Shown here piece by piece: positions 44,704 through 54,549 of a DNA stretch of 64,000 nucleotides; the stretch's first letter is position 1, and each line of letters begins with the position of its first letter. The translations under genes were made by a program, and so were the position numbers. The notes under the pieces are model-generated. The model worked only from the letters and a program-made list of their open reading frames with translations. It was not told the origin of the DNA and searched no databases. Source of the stretch: Paenibacillus terrae (GTDB lineage: Bacteria; Bacillota; Bacilli; Paenibacillales; Paenibacillaceae); assembly GCF_000943545.1 (NCBI RefSeq), contig NZ_JTHP01000013.1, forward strand, positions 39,091 to 103,090, given 5' to 3'.

Positions 44704-44884
44704 TGTAGACCCACCTAATCTAAGTAAAGTATTACCGCATAGTTTCTGTTATTGTATCAAGCTTCAACAAAACGGTCAAAACCTATACAATTCTTAGAAT
44801 GATTAGTTATTGGAAAATTATATTTAATCTTAAGTAGCGGATCATACTTCTTCTATCATCAGTATCGGTAATAACTTCTTTGAG

Positions 44885-44954
44885 TGTGTTACCAACTTTT
44901 TTTCAAAAAAAGCGTACTTTTGGGTTTTTATTTAGTGACATTATAATTGGTACC
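44885..44954. repeat. Outlying copies of the 17-bp repeat
   Basis: ACATTATAATTGGTACC at 44938-44954, preceded by TTTAGTG as at 36533-36539, in the same orientation as the 36540 array. An inverted partial copy, GTTACCAACTTTTTTT, is at 44889-44904. Together with 36540-36695 these bracket cluster 2. Confidence 0.55.
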
Positions 44955-45238
44955 AACGAACTGTATTAATTAAAGGTAAATCTTTAGGTTCCAGTTGTAA
45001 AAAAGGTATCATGCGTTAGGCGTATAAAGTAGCTGGTTATCCTTAAATGAAATCGAATATAAAGAATACGTTATACTATATTTTTAAAGTGTATATTTAA
45101 CAATAAATCATCCTTATGTATATATCGTACAAATTAGTGGTTTTGTTTACAGAAAGAACCATAACTATGTTCAATGAAAAAGGTAGGTTCGCAATTGAAC
45201 CCACCCATTCGGGGAAATTACATAATATTAATTTTCTT
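44955..45238. other. Intergenic stretch, no gene seen
   Basis: AT-rich DNA with no open frame of note and no recognisable RNA. Confidence 0.4.
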
Positions 45239-45382
45239 TTACCAAACGACCACCATCCTACTTAAGGCTCCTAAGCCCATCATTCCTCCCTGAATGGCTT
45301 CTTTTAGCATTGAACCTGTTGTATTGTATTCATGGCCATCCCAAAGAATCAGTAGTACCACAATACCCAACAACATCAGCAT
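45239..45382 (-). CDS. Small membrane peptide, unknown
   Basis: 47 codons: MLMLLGIVVLLILWDG forms one membrane segment, followed by a short polar loop and a Gly/Met-rich second hydrophobic part ending MVVVW. The ribosome site is weak (AAAGAATTAA). Such small proteins are common in Bacillales. Coding status uncertain. Confidence 0.35.
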   Translation of the reverse strand: MLMLLGIVVLLILWDGHEYNTTGSMLKEAIQGGMMGLGALSRMVVVW

Positions 45383-45805
45383 ATTTTAATTCTTTTCATT
45401 TGTCATTTGTCCGAATATAAGAAGGTGGCGAAGAAATAAACTATTTGACCATACAACAACTCCACTAATGTATAAAAATGCATAAATATTGATTTCTCAT
45501 CAATTATGAATTTTTTTCTCATTTAATCTGAAAATTTTCTCACTAATTATGACACCACACAGATGACATGGAGCGGATAAAGATATGGGTAGATATTTAA
45601 GAACGGACACCGGATAATTTATATGTAGTTTATCGAATTGCGGTCAAAAATATCAGGGGTTTGATTATGCCCGTCGAAACCCTGAATGGAGCAATTAACT
45701 TATCTATCGCAATGATTATTAAGTTTATTAATACCTGTCTCAGTAATATGCCAATACCCAGCAATGAACTTAGCAATTATTCTAACCGTTTTACTCAAAA
45801 AAATA
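45383..45805. other. Intergenic stretch, no supported gene
   Basis: AT-rich; a plus frame from about 45600 (ERTPDNLYVVYRIAV) is short and lacks a start. Nothing recognisable. Confidence 0.35.
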
Positions 45806-45845
45806 ATGAAAGAACCTTAGGTTTTATAGCCTAGGTCCCTTTCAT
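45806..45845. terminator. Long hairpin, probable terminator
   Basis: ATGAAAGAACCTTAGG (45806-45821) pairs with CCTAGGTCCCTTTCAT (45830-45845) with one or two mismatches, loop of 8. No adjacent intact gene, so it is perhaps left from a lost one. Confidence 0.6.
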
Positions 45846-46244
45846 AACTTAAAACTTATATCTATTTTTGAAAGAATAAAACTATAATCACCTCTTCATA
45901 CGAACGATTAAGCAAAACAACCACAATGGACCCATTAGGATTTTTCATAGATACCAGATAACATGGCGGTGGACAATCTTCTTAAGCGTTTGTTACGTGT
46001 TAAAACAAATCAGCTCCTTTGATTATTGTGGGTGCGCTTTCATTATAAATAGAAACAATCCAAAAAAAGGGGATATTTATTATCTATTATGGTGGAAAAT
46101 ATCAATCTTATTGTTTTATCTCTGTATCAAGCGAAAAGAGAAGCAGACTCTATGCCTACTCCTCTTTAAGAAATTATTCTTTTTCTTAGATTTAGTACTT
46201 TTGATTTGCTGAATAAACGATTGTCTGCTATCGTCCAAAACAGT
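45846..46244. other. Intergenic stretch downstream of the sigma gene
   Basis: AT-rich. A 71-codon plus frame (45997-46212) is Phe/Leu/Lys-rich with no ribosome site and is judged non-coding. Confidence 0.35.
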
Positions 46245-46710
46245 TCAGGAAATATATCTTAATTTAATGCGTTGGGAAGCTCTGTGCAGCGAAGACTTTA
46301 CTGAATTTTCACTCTTGTTTAAGATTCTAGCCGTTTCTTTTATGGAATATCCTCGGACTAAAGTACCGCCTTTGCTCGGTATTACTTGCCATCAAAAGAA
46401 TTCGATCGACCTCCTCCTGAATTTCAAAATCGGGGACACCCCAGTGATAATAGACCTGCTCCTTACGTAAAATGTAATCCTCCATCTTTTTTAGTTTTAT
46501 TATTAAATCAACAGCTAAATTTTTGGCAATTCTCATAAGATAAAATCGAATACGATCTTGGGGCAAGCTAGGCGAAGCCCTTATAAACCGAACAAAGCAC
46601 TCATGCAACAAATCTTCGGCATCCTGCTTGTTATGCAATATCCTCAATAGATAGCCAAAGAGATCTGATTTGCAAGATACATATAGATCCTCGACATCTT
46701 TAATATCCAT
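46245..46710 (-). pseudogene. ECF-type RNA polymerase sigma factor, frameshifted in region 4
   Basis: Region 2 is intact: DLFGYLLRILHNKQDAEDLLHECFVRF and FYLMRIAKNLAVDLI. The frame then runs out (46327), but one frame over the region 4 helix-turn-helix continues as GYSIKETARILNKSENSVKS followed by SLHRASQRIKL, stopping at 46245. The break is near 46350-46385. Restored length about 155 residues, normal for ECF sigma factors. It lies just downstream of the polysaccharide deacetylase gene, in the same direction. No anti-sigma gene is visible. Confidence 0.75.
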
Positions 46711-46749
46711 ATTATTGCTTATCCCCTCTGTTTTGTTGGAATCGGTACG

Positions 46750-47691
46750 TTACTTGATCGTCTTAAATTCATATCCTTGCTTTTTTAAATAGCTTATGAT
46801 TCCAGGCAAGGCTTTGGCTGTTTCTTCCTTCCCATAAGTGTCATGCATGAGTACCACTGCTTTTTCTCTATTCCCCATACTCCTCATGAATTCGCTGATT
46901 AGTTGTTCAGCATTTTTAGGTGCTCCTTCTGCATCTTTAGGCAACACATTCCAGTCAATCTGATGATAATCCTTATCATGAAAGGCTTTGTCCAGTACTT
47001 CCATACCATCAGGGTCGTTTCTCTGCCATGTCATATGACCACCTGGAAATCGAATCACCCTTGTCGAAAAGTCCTGCCCCAATACTTGCTTTAAAATTTG
47101 ATTTGTTTTTTCAATATCGTTCATAAAAATGCTCGCATTCACAGTCTGATTAGGATACAAATAACTGTAGTCATGGGAGTAGGTATGATTTCCGATAGCA
47201 TGTCCTTCCTTAATCAATCTTTTCGTTATTTTTTTAGTCACTTCATTTTCCTCTACTGCTTTTCCTACTACAAAAAACGTTGCTTTCACATTTTCTTTTT
47301 TAAGAATATCTAATATTTTAGGCGTTACGGTAACCGATGGACCATCATCAAAAGATAAATAGACTACTTTTTTACCGTCGATCCCCTCAGGTCGCTGCCC
47401 TTGCATTTGCTGATTCAAGTACTTTTCAACAAATGCTGCATCTTCAACACCCGAAACATTTTGTAGAGAGGATTCGCTCCCTTTGGATTCGTTATTTAAT
47501 TTGTCGGTTGATACTGATTCTATTTTTTCTGCATACTCAATCGTTTTTACTGGCTGTGGTTTACTACTGAATATGTCAAAGAGTTTTATAATAATCAGAA
47601 CAATACAAATGATAATAATAAACAACAGTCTTCTTCTCTTCCTCTTCATTCGATGAGCTCTGGTTCTATTTTGCACATAGCTTTTTTCCAT
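46750..47691 (-). CDS. Membrane-anchored polysaccharide deacetylase (CE4)
   Basis: 313 residues: cytoplasmic basic N-terminus (RMKRKRRR), one membrane anchor near 22-40, a linker, then a CE4 domain outside the cell. Motifs: SFDDGPS (metal Asp, motif 1), NHTYSHDY (metal His pair, motif 2), RFPGGH (motif 3), DWNVLP (motif 4), LMHDTYG (motif 5). All catalytic residues are present. It removes acetyl groups from peptidoglycan or another surface polysaccharide. It lies 40 bases upstream of the broken sigma gene. Start at 47691; AGGA-type site at about 47700. Confidence 0.9.
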   Translation of the reverse strand: MEKSYVQNRTRAHRMKRKRRRLLFIIIICIVLIIIKLFDIFSSKPQPVKTIEYAEKIESVSTDKLNNESKGSESSLQNVSGVEDAAFVEKYLNQQMQGQRPEGIDGKKVVYLSFDDGPSVTVTPKILDILKKENVKATFFVVGKAVEENEVTKKITKRLIKEGHAIGNHTYSHDYSYLYPNQTVNASIFMNDIEKTNQILKQVLGQDFSTRVIRFPGGHMTWQRNDPDGMEVLDKAFHDKDYHQIDWNVLPKDAEGAPKNAEQLISEFMRSMGNREKAVVLMHDTYGKEETAKALPGIISYLKKQGYEFKTIK

Positions 47692-47757
47692 AGTATATAT
47701 TCCTCCAAAAATCTAGAAGCAGTTCACGTTTTATGTTGCGGTCATGTGCCCATTCAA

Positions 47758-48972
47758 TTATTCGTACCTCAATGCATCTATTGGTTTTAATCTTGCTGCT
47801 TTATAAGCCGGGTATACCCCAAATAGAATGCCTGTGCCTGCAGAGCTAAGAAACGAATATAGGATCGGCGAGATTGTAAATTCAACGGTCATGTGTGCCG
47901 TTGCTTCAATAATTTTGGAGGCGCCTATGCCTGTAACAACCCCGAGCATCCCCCCTAGCAGACCAAAAATGACAGCTTCGGACAGAAATTGAATCATAAT
48001 ATCTCTTGGCTTGGCACCGATGGCTTTTCGAATACCAATTTCTTTTGTGCGCTCTATAACCGATACCATCATAATATTCATAATTCCGATTCCCCCTACC
48101 ACGAGCGATATCGCGGCTACACCTCCTAGCAAGCTGGTCATGATATTATCTACACCCAAAGCTGCACCCGCTGCTTCAGCTTGACTCATCACTTCAAATT
48201 GATCCGGTTCCGAGGGTTTTAGCCGATGCGTCACACGCAAGCTTTCCAATATGTCTGATTGAGCCTGATCCATCAAGGCTGGTGACTTGGCAGATACCTC
48301 TAGGCGGGTAATGTTTTGTTCACCCAGACGGTTCATCATGGTTGTTGCAGGGATGTAAATTTGATCATTCGTACTGTAGTCTAAATTCGTAACGGGCTGA
48401 GAATTCAATACTCCGATCACTTTAAAAGGGATCTGTTTAATTTGAAACGTTCGTCCCAATACGCCTTTGGTATCTCCACCAAAAAGACGTACAACCGCTT
48501 GGCTTTCCAGAATAGCAACATTCATACGTTTATCCAACTCATCGTTGGTAAATGTCCTGCCTTCAGCAAAGGAAAGCTTTTTAACTTTATAAAATGAAGC
48601 GGATGTTCCTATAATAGTTGCATTATAGTTATATCGACCCCATACAACTTTTGAATTGCTCGAAATACTGGGCATTAATGCCGCAATCGAACTCTTTTGT
48701 TCCATTGCCTTGATATCAGCCCACGTATAGGAGGGCAAGTTGTCCCTATTGACTTCTTCCTCGGTCATTGGCATGGCTGGTGCAACCATAATCACGTTAT
48801 TTCCTAATTTATTGATTTCCTCCTTAATACTGGCCTTCGAGCCGTTTCCGATCGCCATAATGGCAATGACCGCTGCCACCCCGATAATAATACCCAGTAT
48901 CGTTAAAAATGAGCGCATCTTGTTGGTGGTTAAGCTATTCAGGGATACACGGATCGTTTCCATCACATTCAT
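47758..48972 (-). CDS. MacB/YknZ-type ABC transporter permease
   Basis: 404 residues with the MacB/FtsX layout: helix 1 at about 20-42 ([20 protein letters not shown]), a large extracellular domain, and three C-terminal helices after [34 protein letters not shown] is the cytoplasmic coupling loop. With the ATPase and adaptor it forms a YknXYZ-type efflux/mechanotransmission pump, often for antimicrobial peptides. The start overlaps the ATPase stop by 4 bases. Confidence 0.9.
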   Translation of the reverse strand: MNVMETIRVSLNSLTTNKMRSFLTILGIIIGVAAVIAIMAIGNGSKASIKEEINKLGNNVIMVAPAMPMTEEEVNRDNLPSYTWADIKAMEQKSSIAALMPSISSNSKVVWGRYNYNATIIGTSASFYKVKKLSFAEGRTFTNDELDKRMNVAILESQAVVRLFGGDTKGVLGRTFQIKQIPFKVIGVLNSQPVTNLDYSTNDQIYIPATTMMNRLGEQNITRLEVSAKSPALMDQAQSDILESLRVTHRLKPSEPDQFEVMSQAEAAGAALGVDNIMTSLLGGVAAISLVVGGIGIMNIMMVSVIERTKEIGIRKAIGAKPRDIMIQFLSEAVIFGLLGGMLGVVTGIGASKIIEATAHMTVEFTISPILYSFLSSAGTGILFGVYPAYKAARLKPIDALRYE

Positions 48973-49706
48973 AGGCTTACCATCCTTGACGAAATTCGTC
49001 TATTCGTAATAGGCTCATCTCGCTCAATGTTACCATCCCGAAAACTAATCAATCGTTTGGCATATTCAGCTATTTCCAGCTCATGAGTAACCAGGACGAT
49101 GGTTTTTCCCTGGTCATTCAAGCCTTGGAACAGCTCCATAATCTCGATGCTCGTCTTCGTATCCAGTGCGCCCGTCGGTTCATCCGCCAGCAGAATGACC
49201 GGATTATTCACCAATGCTCGGGCAATGGAGACACGCTGCTGCTGACCACCAGAAAGCTCGTTAGGCTTGTTATACATCCGTTCGGCAAGGCTAACGCTTC
49301 GTAGCGCCTCCACGGCTCGTTCCCGGCGTTCCTTTGCAGGTATACCTGCATACATCATAGGTAGCTCTACATTGGCTAATGCTGTAGTACGAGGAAGCAG
49401 ATAGAATTTCTGAAACACAAAACCTAGCTTCTGGTTTCTAACCTCCGAAAGTTCGTTCTCACGAGCATCCAATATGGAATACCCATCCAGGTAGTATTTT
49501 CCGGTATCCGGATGATCCAGGCAACCAATGACATTCATCATGGTAGACTTGCCTGAACCAGAAGGCCCCATAATAGCCACAAACTCACCTTCGTTAATAA
49601 ATAAGTTCACACTGCGTAGAGCCTGAATTTCCTGACCGCCTACTTCATACCTTTTTTTCAGCTCTTTAATTTCAATAACGGTTTTATTGGATTGAGTTTC
49701 GCTCAT
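48969..49706 (-). CDS. MacB/LolD/YknY-type ABC ATPase
   Basis: 245 residues: Walker [10 protein letters not shown] near 49-57, Q-loop [10 protein letters not shown], signature [15 protein letters not shown], Walker [15 protein letters not shown]-loop VTHE. All motifs are intact. It energises the permease at 47758, and overlaps both neighbours by 4 bases, so translation is coupled. Confidence 0.92.
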   Translation of the reverse strand: MSETQSNKTVIEIKELKKRYEVGGQEIQALRSVNLFINEGEFVAIMGPSGSGKSTMMNVIGCLDHPDTGKYYLDGYSILDARENELSEVRNQKLGFVFQKFYLLPRTTALANVELPMMYAGIPAKERRERAVEALRSVSLAERMYNKPNELSGGQQQRVSIARALVNNPVILLADEPTGALDTKTSIEIMELFQGLNDQGKTIVLVTHELEIAEYAKRLISFRDGNIERDEPITNRRISSRMVSL

Positions 49707-51157
49707 TGTGCCTGTCCCCCTCCACTGCCATTCGGGTCAGCACTGCTGTCCTGAGGAGGAATAACAATGGTTTCGCCTTCCTTGACACCGGACTTGATTT
49801 CGGCCTGATCCGCTGTATAGACCCCCAGTTTCACCGGCCTAAACTCATAATCCGCTGGATTCGCCGCGTTCTTCGCCACATATACTCCATCCACACCACC
49901 TTCAGATCTCAATGCAAATAATGGCACAGACAACGCATTTTTGTGTTCGGCTAACAGTAGTGATACATCCATATTCATCCCCGGTTGCAGCCTTATGTTT
50001 TGGCTATCCAAAGACAATTCAATTTTGTATGTAGTCACATTGGCTTCCGTCACCGGCTCTGGAGAAACAAAGCGTACTTCGCCTTTAAATGGTTTGTCCG
50101 GGAATGAATTCGAGTGCATTGTCGCCTGAAGTCCAGTCTTCAATTTAGCAATATCACTTTCATTAACCTTGGCAAGAACCTTCATAACCCCTGTGTTGGA
50201 GTTATTCATGACAATAAAAGGTGCAGTAGGACTAGTGCCTACATCGCCGTTGACCTTCAAAATGATCCCGTCCCACGGCGCCGTAACCTGTAATTTACTC
50301 AGGACACTTTTCTTCTGCTCTAATGCCGTTTCAGCCTGCAGTAAAGAAGCCTGTGCAGATTGGATGTTGGAAGCTTCAGGCGGGGACTGTGCAGCCTTTA
50401 ATTGTATTAATGCTGTTTTATAGCCCATTTCCGCCTCTTCGATCGCCTCAGTTTGCTTGGTCTGTGCCTTCTTGTACTGCAGCTCCGCATTGCTCATATC
50501 CAGTTTTGCCTTATCCAGATTTTGCTTGACTGTCGCCAGGTCACTTTCTGCTGCCGCATCATTCTGAACCAGATAAGCCTGGTCCTCATAATCCTTCTGG
50601 GCCTTATCCAAAGTCACCTTGGCTGCCACCTTTTGTGCAGCGGCTTCCTCTAACTCCATATCGTTCTTGGCTGTTTTAATTGCCATCTGCGCCTTTAAGA
50701 CATTGGCTTTCTGGAGTTCGATATCATTGGTTTTGGGTCCGCGCTTAGCTTCCTCCAGCTTGGCCCTGGCAATCGCCACATTGGATTCGGCATCCTTAAT
50801 TTGCAGCCTGGCATCCGAATCATCTAATCGTGCTAAAACCTGACCTGCTTTGACACTATCTCCTGCTTTAACATTGACGGCAATGAGCTTGGCACCCTCA
50901 ACATTTGTAAAATTGATATTGACTTCCTTAGAAGCCTGAACGGTTCCAGTTACTTTAAGCGATTCGGTCATGTTTGTTTTCTGTACCTGTACGATCTGGT
51001 TCGCAGGACCCTCCACGGGCTTTTCCTGACTTCTATTCATGTAAACAGTACTGCCAATTCCCGCTATAATAATCAAGACAAGAATACCTATGATCCCTTT
51101 CAATCTTTTTTTCCTTCTTAATACTTGCAATGCATCTTTCTTTTCTGTTTCTGACAA
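49703..51157 (-). CDS. Membrane-fusion/adaptor protein (HlyD/RND-type), YknX-like
   Basis: 484 residues: cytoplasmic KRKKRLKG, one membrane anchor at about 23-42, a lipoyl half VNVKAGDSVKAGQVLARLDD, a long coiled coil (about 120-290, Lys/Ala/Glu repeats), second lipoyl half LQVTAPWDGIILKVNGDVG, and a C-terminal beta-barrel. It is longer than Bacillus YknX because of the coiled coil, which would suit contact with the TolC-like protein encoded upstream. Middle of the four-gene efflux operon. Confidence 0.9.
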   Translation of the reverse strand: MSETEKKDALQVLRRKKRLKGIIGILVLIIIAGIGSTVYMNRSQEKPVEGPANQIVQVQKTNMTESLKVTGTVQASKEVNINFTNVEGAKLIAVNVKAGDSVKAGQVLARLDDSDARLQIKDAESNVAIARAKLEEAKRGPKTNDIELQKANVLKAQMAIKTAKNDMELEEAAAQKVAAKVTLDKAQKDYEDQAYLVQNDAAAESDLATVKQNLDKAKLDMSNAELQYKKAQTKQTEAIEEAEMGYKTALIQLKAAQSPPEASNIQSAQASLLQAETALEQKKSVLSKLQVTAPWDGIILKVNGDVGTSPTAPFIVMNNSNTGVMKVLAKVNESDIAKLKTGLQATMHSNSFPDKPFKGEVRFVSPEPVTEANVTTYKIELSLDSQNIRLQPGMNMDVSLLLAEHKNALSVPLFALRSEGGVDGVYVAKNAANPADYEFRPVKLGVYTADQAEIKSGVKEGETIVIPPQDSSADPNGSGGGQAQ

Positions 51158-51192
51158 TGTTATATCCCCTTAAAATGTATTTTTTCTAAAAC

Positions 51193-52299
51193 CTATACGC
51201 TCCACGGTTTGTTTAAAGCATGTTGCAGCATTGTCATTTGAATAATGAGTTCATCCTTATTCCGTTCAATTTGCTTCACTTTTAACTGATTCGTGGCGAC
51301 CTCCGTACCTGTGGCAAATCCACGTTCCCTTTTTTTACGAGATATGTTCAACACTTTAATAGCGTTCTGTAAATTACTTTGCATTTGTTCGTATTGTTCA
51401 TCATTTTGCTGTAAGTTAAAGTAGATACTCTTTAGTGATTCTGCCAATTGATCCTTGGTATTTTTGAGCCCGCCTTCCGCTGAGTCTACATCAATCTGTT
51501 TAATTTCATAATCGTCCGTTCCCGAGTTCCATGTGTAATATTTAACTTCCATTTTTGCCAGCTTGACAGCCTCCTCCTGTCTCCATACCGAAGGACTCGC
51601 CGAGATTGCACGCGTCACAAGCGTATCCAAATTCGTGTTATCCATTTTCCGGTAAGCGGGTCGATCAACCAGTTCATATACCGTACCTTGCGGCTGCCCC
51701 ATTTGGGTGTTTAGCACCTCTAACGCTTTTTGCAGCGCAGATTTTGCAATCTCTACATTCTTTTCTGCTTCTAAACGAGTCTGAATAATGGTGCTTTGTT
51801 CACCTGGAGAAATTTTTCCACGGTTGGCTTTCGCCTCAGCAGCTTTTTCCTCCAATAACGCAAGCGAAAGTGCATCCTCACTACTCTTCACTTTGTTGTC
51901 AGCCAAAAGTACGTCGTAATAGTCCTTCATTGTGGTGTAGTCTGTCTGATCTTGAGCAAGTTCGATTTGCTTCTTGGATTCCAAATAAGAAACCGTCGAT
52001 GAGGCATACCCTTTCCAAGCAGAACTACTAGCCGCGTCCTCTTCACCGTTGCCTGCACCTGCTGGAATGAAATCCAGATTCTTACCTGCATTTTTTAGGT
52101 TAATCCGGTTACGATCTATCGTTTGCTGGGCTTCTTTCAAACTAAAGCTATTAGACCGTGCCCATTGCTGGGCTTGACTCAATGTTAGTTTCACACTTGC
52201 ATTGGAAGCCAATTGCTGCCCCTCTGCTTGAACAAAGGACCCTGAAAAAGAACTGGTTGATAAAGCCAACAACAATAAAATAAACACACTTTTTTTCAT
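51193..52299 (-). CDS. TolC-family, coiled-coil secreted protein of the efflux operon
   Basis: 368 residues: signal peptide MKKSVFILLLLALSTSSFSG, then two repeats of long helices with TolC-family pattern: LTLSQAQQWARSNSFSLKEA, YYDVLLADNKV, GEQSTIIQTRLEAEKNVEIA, and the second repeat RGFATGTEVATNQLKVKQI. The start is ATG 52299; AGAGGGGGAT precedes it, and the longer frame to 52428 has no signal. TolC proteins are outer-membrane channels in Gram-negatives; in a Gram-positive it may be a wall-spanning or surface partner of the pump. Confidence 0.85.
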   Translation of the reverse strand: MKKSVFILLLLALSTSSFSGSFVQAEGQQLASNASVKLTLSQAQQWARSNSFSLKEAQQTIDRNRINLKNAGKNLDFIPAGAGNGEEDAASSSAWKGYASSTVSYLESKKQIELAQDQTDYTTMKDYYDVLLADNKVKSSEDALSLALLEEKAAEAKANRGKISPGEQSTIIQTRLEAEKNVEIAKSALQKALEVLNTQMGQPQGTVYELVDRPAYRKMDNTNLDTLVTRAISASPSVWRQEEAVKLAKMEVKYYTWNSGTDDYEIKQIDVDSAEGGLKNTKDQLAESLKSIYFNLQQNDEQYEQMQSNLQNAIKVLNISRKKRERGFATGTEVATNQLKVKQIERNKDELIIQMTMLQHALNKPWSV

Positions 52300-52509
52300 A
52301 GATATCCCCCTCTTTCTAAGTTTATTAAGTCTAATAAATGCGTTGTTATATGAATTATAATTCTTCCTCTTCACTACAATTTCTTTGTATGACTCCCCAT
52401 CAAGGAAATCGTGAATTGAGAGCTGCATCGTCTATAAACCGTGGAGATTCCAGAAAGGAGGAACCACTCCTCCCCTTCTGCAACTTTTTTACACACAGCT
52501 TATCGTTCC

Positions 52510-54549
52510 TTATAACATCTTCAAATCCAATTGACGAAGGTACAGGAACCGTACAATAAGAAAGGAAAAGAATTGGATCGCCCAAAAGCCCAGCATAATC
52601 TGAATAAGCGTCATGCGAAAGGGTACTACATATATTCCAGATGGTTCTGACATAACTAAACAAAGCACTATTCCTATGGATGATACGACTAATGGCAGAA
52701 GAAATAAGAAAGCAATTTGTCTGGATTCAGCTCGTCTCATTTCCCTTGAGTTTAGTCCGATTTTCGACAAAGCTCGGTATATTTCCTCATCCCGTTGAAG
52801 ATTTACATACAATCTGAAATACAACAGACTTACAGTGCTTGCCAACATAATAATGGCGATAAATCCACCAATAAATTCACTAATATTCAGATCCATCTCC
52901 GATGCCAAATAATCCACTGCTCTAGAGTTAAGCACCCCTTTATTCACCTTGTTAGCCAACACGGAATACAACCCTACCTCCTGTTGAGTTTCTGAAGTTT
53001 CTAAAGAAAGTTGACCATTCTTCCATTTTGGCACAAAGTAATAAACTAATTTATATGCCAATGGATCATTGAAATACCGTTGTTCAATTAAATGGTCGTA
53101 AGTTCGATCTGGAACAACAAGTAACCGTCCTAGTTCAGAGATGATGTTTTCATCAGACTTTAAGTTATGATCTATCATCAGAATATCCATAATCTGAAGA
53201 TTCTTAATATGAGATTTCCCTTGATTGTAAGTTAGTTTCTTTTTGAAATGGCTTTTCTTTTCTTCTAGAGACATCTCGCTTGAATCCAAAATGAAAAGAC
53301 CTTGATTCTCCCGAAGCGCAGGTGCCTGTTTTAGTTTCTTAAACCTGGAGGCAAGCGCTTCATAGTTGGATTGTTTCATCACTTGCGCGATCTGTTCACG
53401 AAAGGGAAATGTCAACACTTCACCTTTCGAATAATCTACCCCAGCCGTATAAAGATTTTGGTCAATCTCTTTTTCAAGCTCTATAGAACTTACAACACCA
53501 GAAGTAAATGCAAATGAATAAGACTGCTCCCTAAGAAATCTTTTTTGCTGCTGCATTGAAGCAAAAGTTGACACTACCCCTACACAGAAAATGATAGAAA
53601 TGAGGGTAATCAATGAAAACAACTCGGCATTATTCCTTATTTTATATGTGATCTCAGATAACCATAACAAACGTGTTCCGCTCCAAGACCATTTCCTGTT
53701 AGCTCTAAGCAATTGAATGAAGAGTACACATGATTGAGTATAAAATAAGTAAATACCAATAGATCCCATTACAATTGTATATTTAAATGTATCTCCAACC
53801 GAATAGTGCAATATATAAAAAGAAAGAGTCCCTAAACGATACGGTGCCAGATAAATGTATGGTGGAAAATCAATCTTCATTAAATATACAGCCGCTCCTA
53901 TTAATACTATGGCAAGAAGGGACAAACTCCATGAAGCTTTTAATTCCCTTTTGAGCTGTGGAACCTTGCTAAAAGGCTGCTGTAATTTAAAATGGCGTAT
54001 GAAGAAAACAGACACAAATGAGATCAATATAAACAAAAACATAAAGCCCACCACGGTGAAAGCCAGTGCTTTCCAAGGAAAATAAAACGTTAAATACATT
54101 CCTAAGACATTGGAGCCCAAAAGTAGAAAGAATTTCGCTGAAACAAATCCTCCGATAATCCCGGTAATTAAGGATAAAAAGCCTATAATTAGATTTTCAT
54201 ATGCGACCAAAAAATAAATTTGTCTGTGATGTGTCCCTAAAATGGTCAGTATACCAAATTCTTTTTTTCGTGCAGCAACAAAAATATGGTTTGTGTATAA
54301 TACGAAGAAAAAGGAAAACACAAAAATCAACAGATCAGCAACTTGTAATCCCTTTTTTACATTATCGGCTGCGATTGCATCGGAGGCATTAACCGCTGCG
54401 ATTTCATTGGAGACATCTGGGTGAAAAATAAATATCGCATATACGAAAAAAATCGTAATTATCAAAGAGCTGCTTAAATAATAAGGAACGTAAGCACGCG
54501 CATTGTGCTTGAGATTATTCCATGCTAACAGACGAAAGCTCATGCGCAT
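52510..54549 (-). CDS. BceB-type ABC transporter permease (bacitracin/peptide resistance)
   Basis: 679 residues with ten predicted membrane helices: one near 18-38, three between 50 and 165, three more to about 300, a large extracellular domain (about 315-520), and three at the end. FtsX domains stand at both halves (LTILGTHHRQIYFLV and LSKIGLNSREMRR loops). It senses and removes peptide antibiotics with BceA and signals to BceS. Start ATG 54549 (MRMSFRLL), GGGGAG upstream; it overlaps bceA by about 35 bases. Confidence 0.88.
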   Translation of the reverse strand: MRMSFRLLAWNNLKHNARAYVPYYLSSSLIITIFFVYAIFIFHPDVSNEIAAVNASDAIAADNVKKGLQVADLLIFVFSFFFVLYTNHIFVAARKKEFGILTILGTHHRQIYFLVAYENLIIGFLSLITGIIGGFVSAKFFLLLGSNVLGMYLTFYFPWKALAFTVVGFMFLFILISFVSVFFIRHFKLQQPFSKVPQLKRELKASWSLSLLAIVLIGAAVYLMKIDFPPYIYLAPYRLGTLSFYILHYSVGDTFKYTIVMGSIGIYLFYTQSCVLFIQLLRANRKWSWSGTRLLWLSEITYKIRNNAELFSLITLISIIFCVGVVSTFASMQQQKRFLREQSYSFAFTSGVVSSIELEKEIDQNLYTAGVDYSKGEVLTFPFREQIAQVMKQSNYEALASRFKKLKQAPALRENQGLFILDSSEMSLEEKKSHFKKKLTYNQGKSHIKNLQIMDILMIDHNLKSDENIISELGRLLVVPDRTYDHLIEQRYFNDPLAYKLVYYFVPKWKNGQLSLETSETQQEVGLYSVLANKVNKGVLNSRAVDYLASEMDLNISEFIGGFIAIIMLASTVSLLYFRLYVNLQRDEEIYRALSKIGLNSREMRRAESRQIAFLFLLPLVVSSIGIVLCLVMSEPSGIYVVPFRMTLIQIMLGFWAIQFFSFLIVRFLYLRQLDLKML

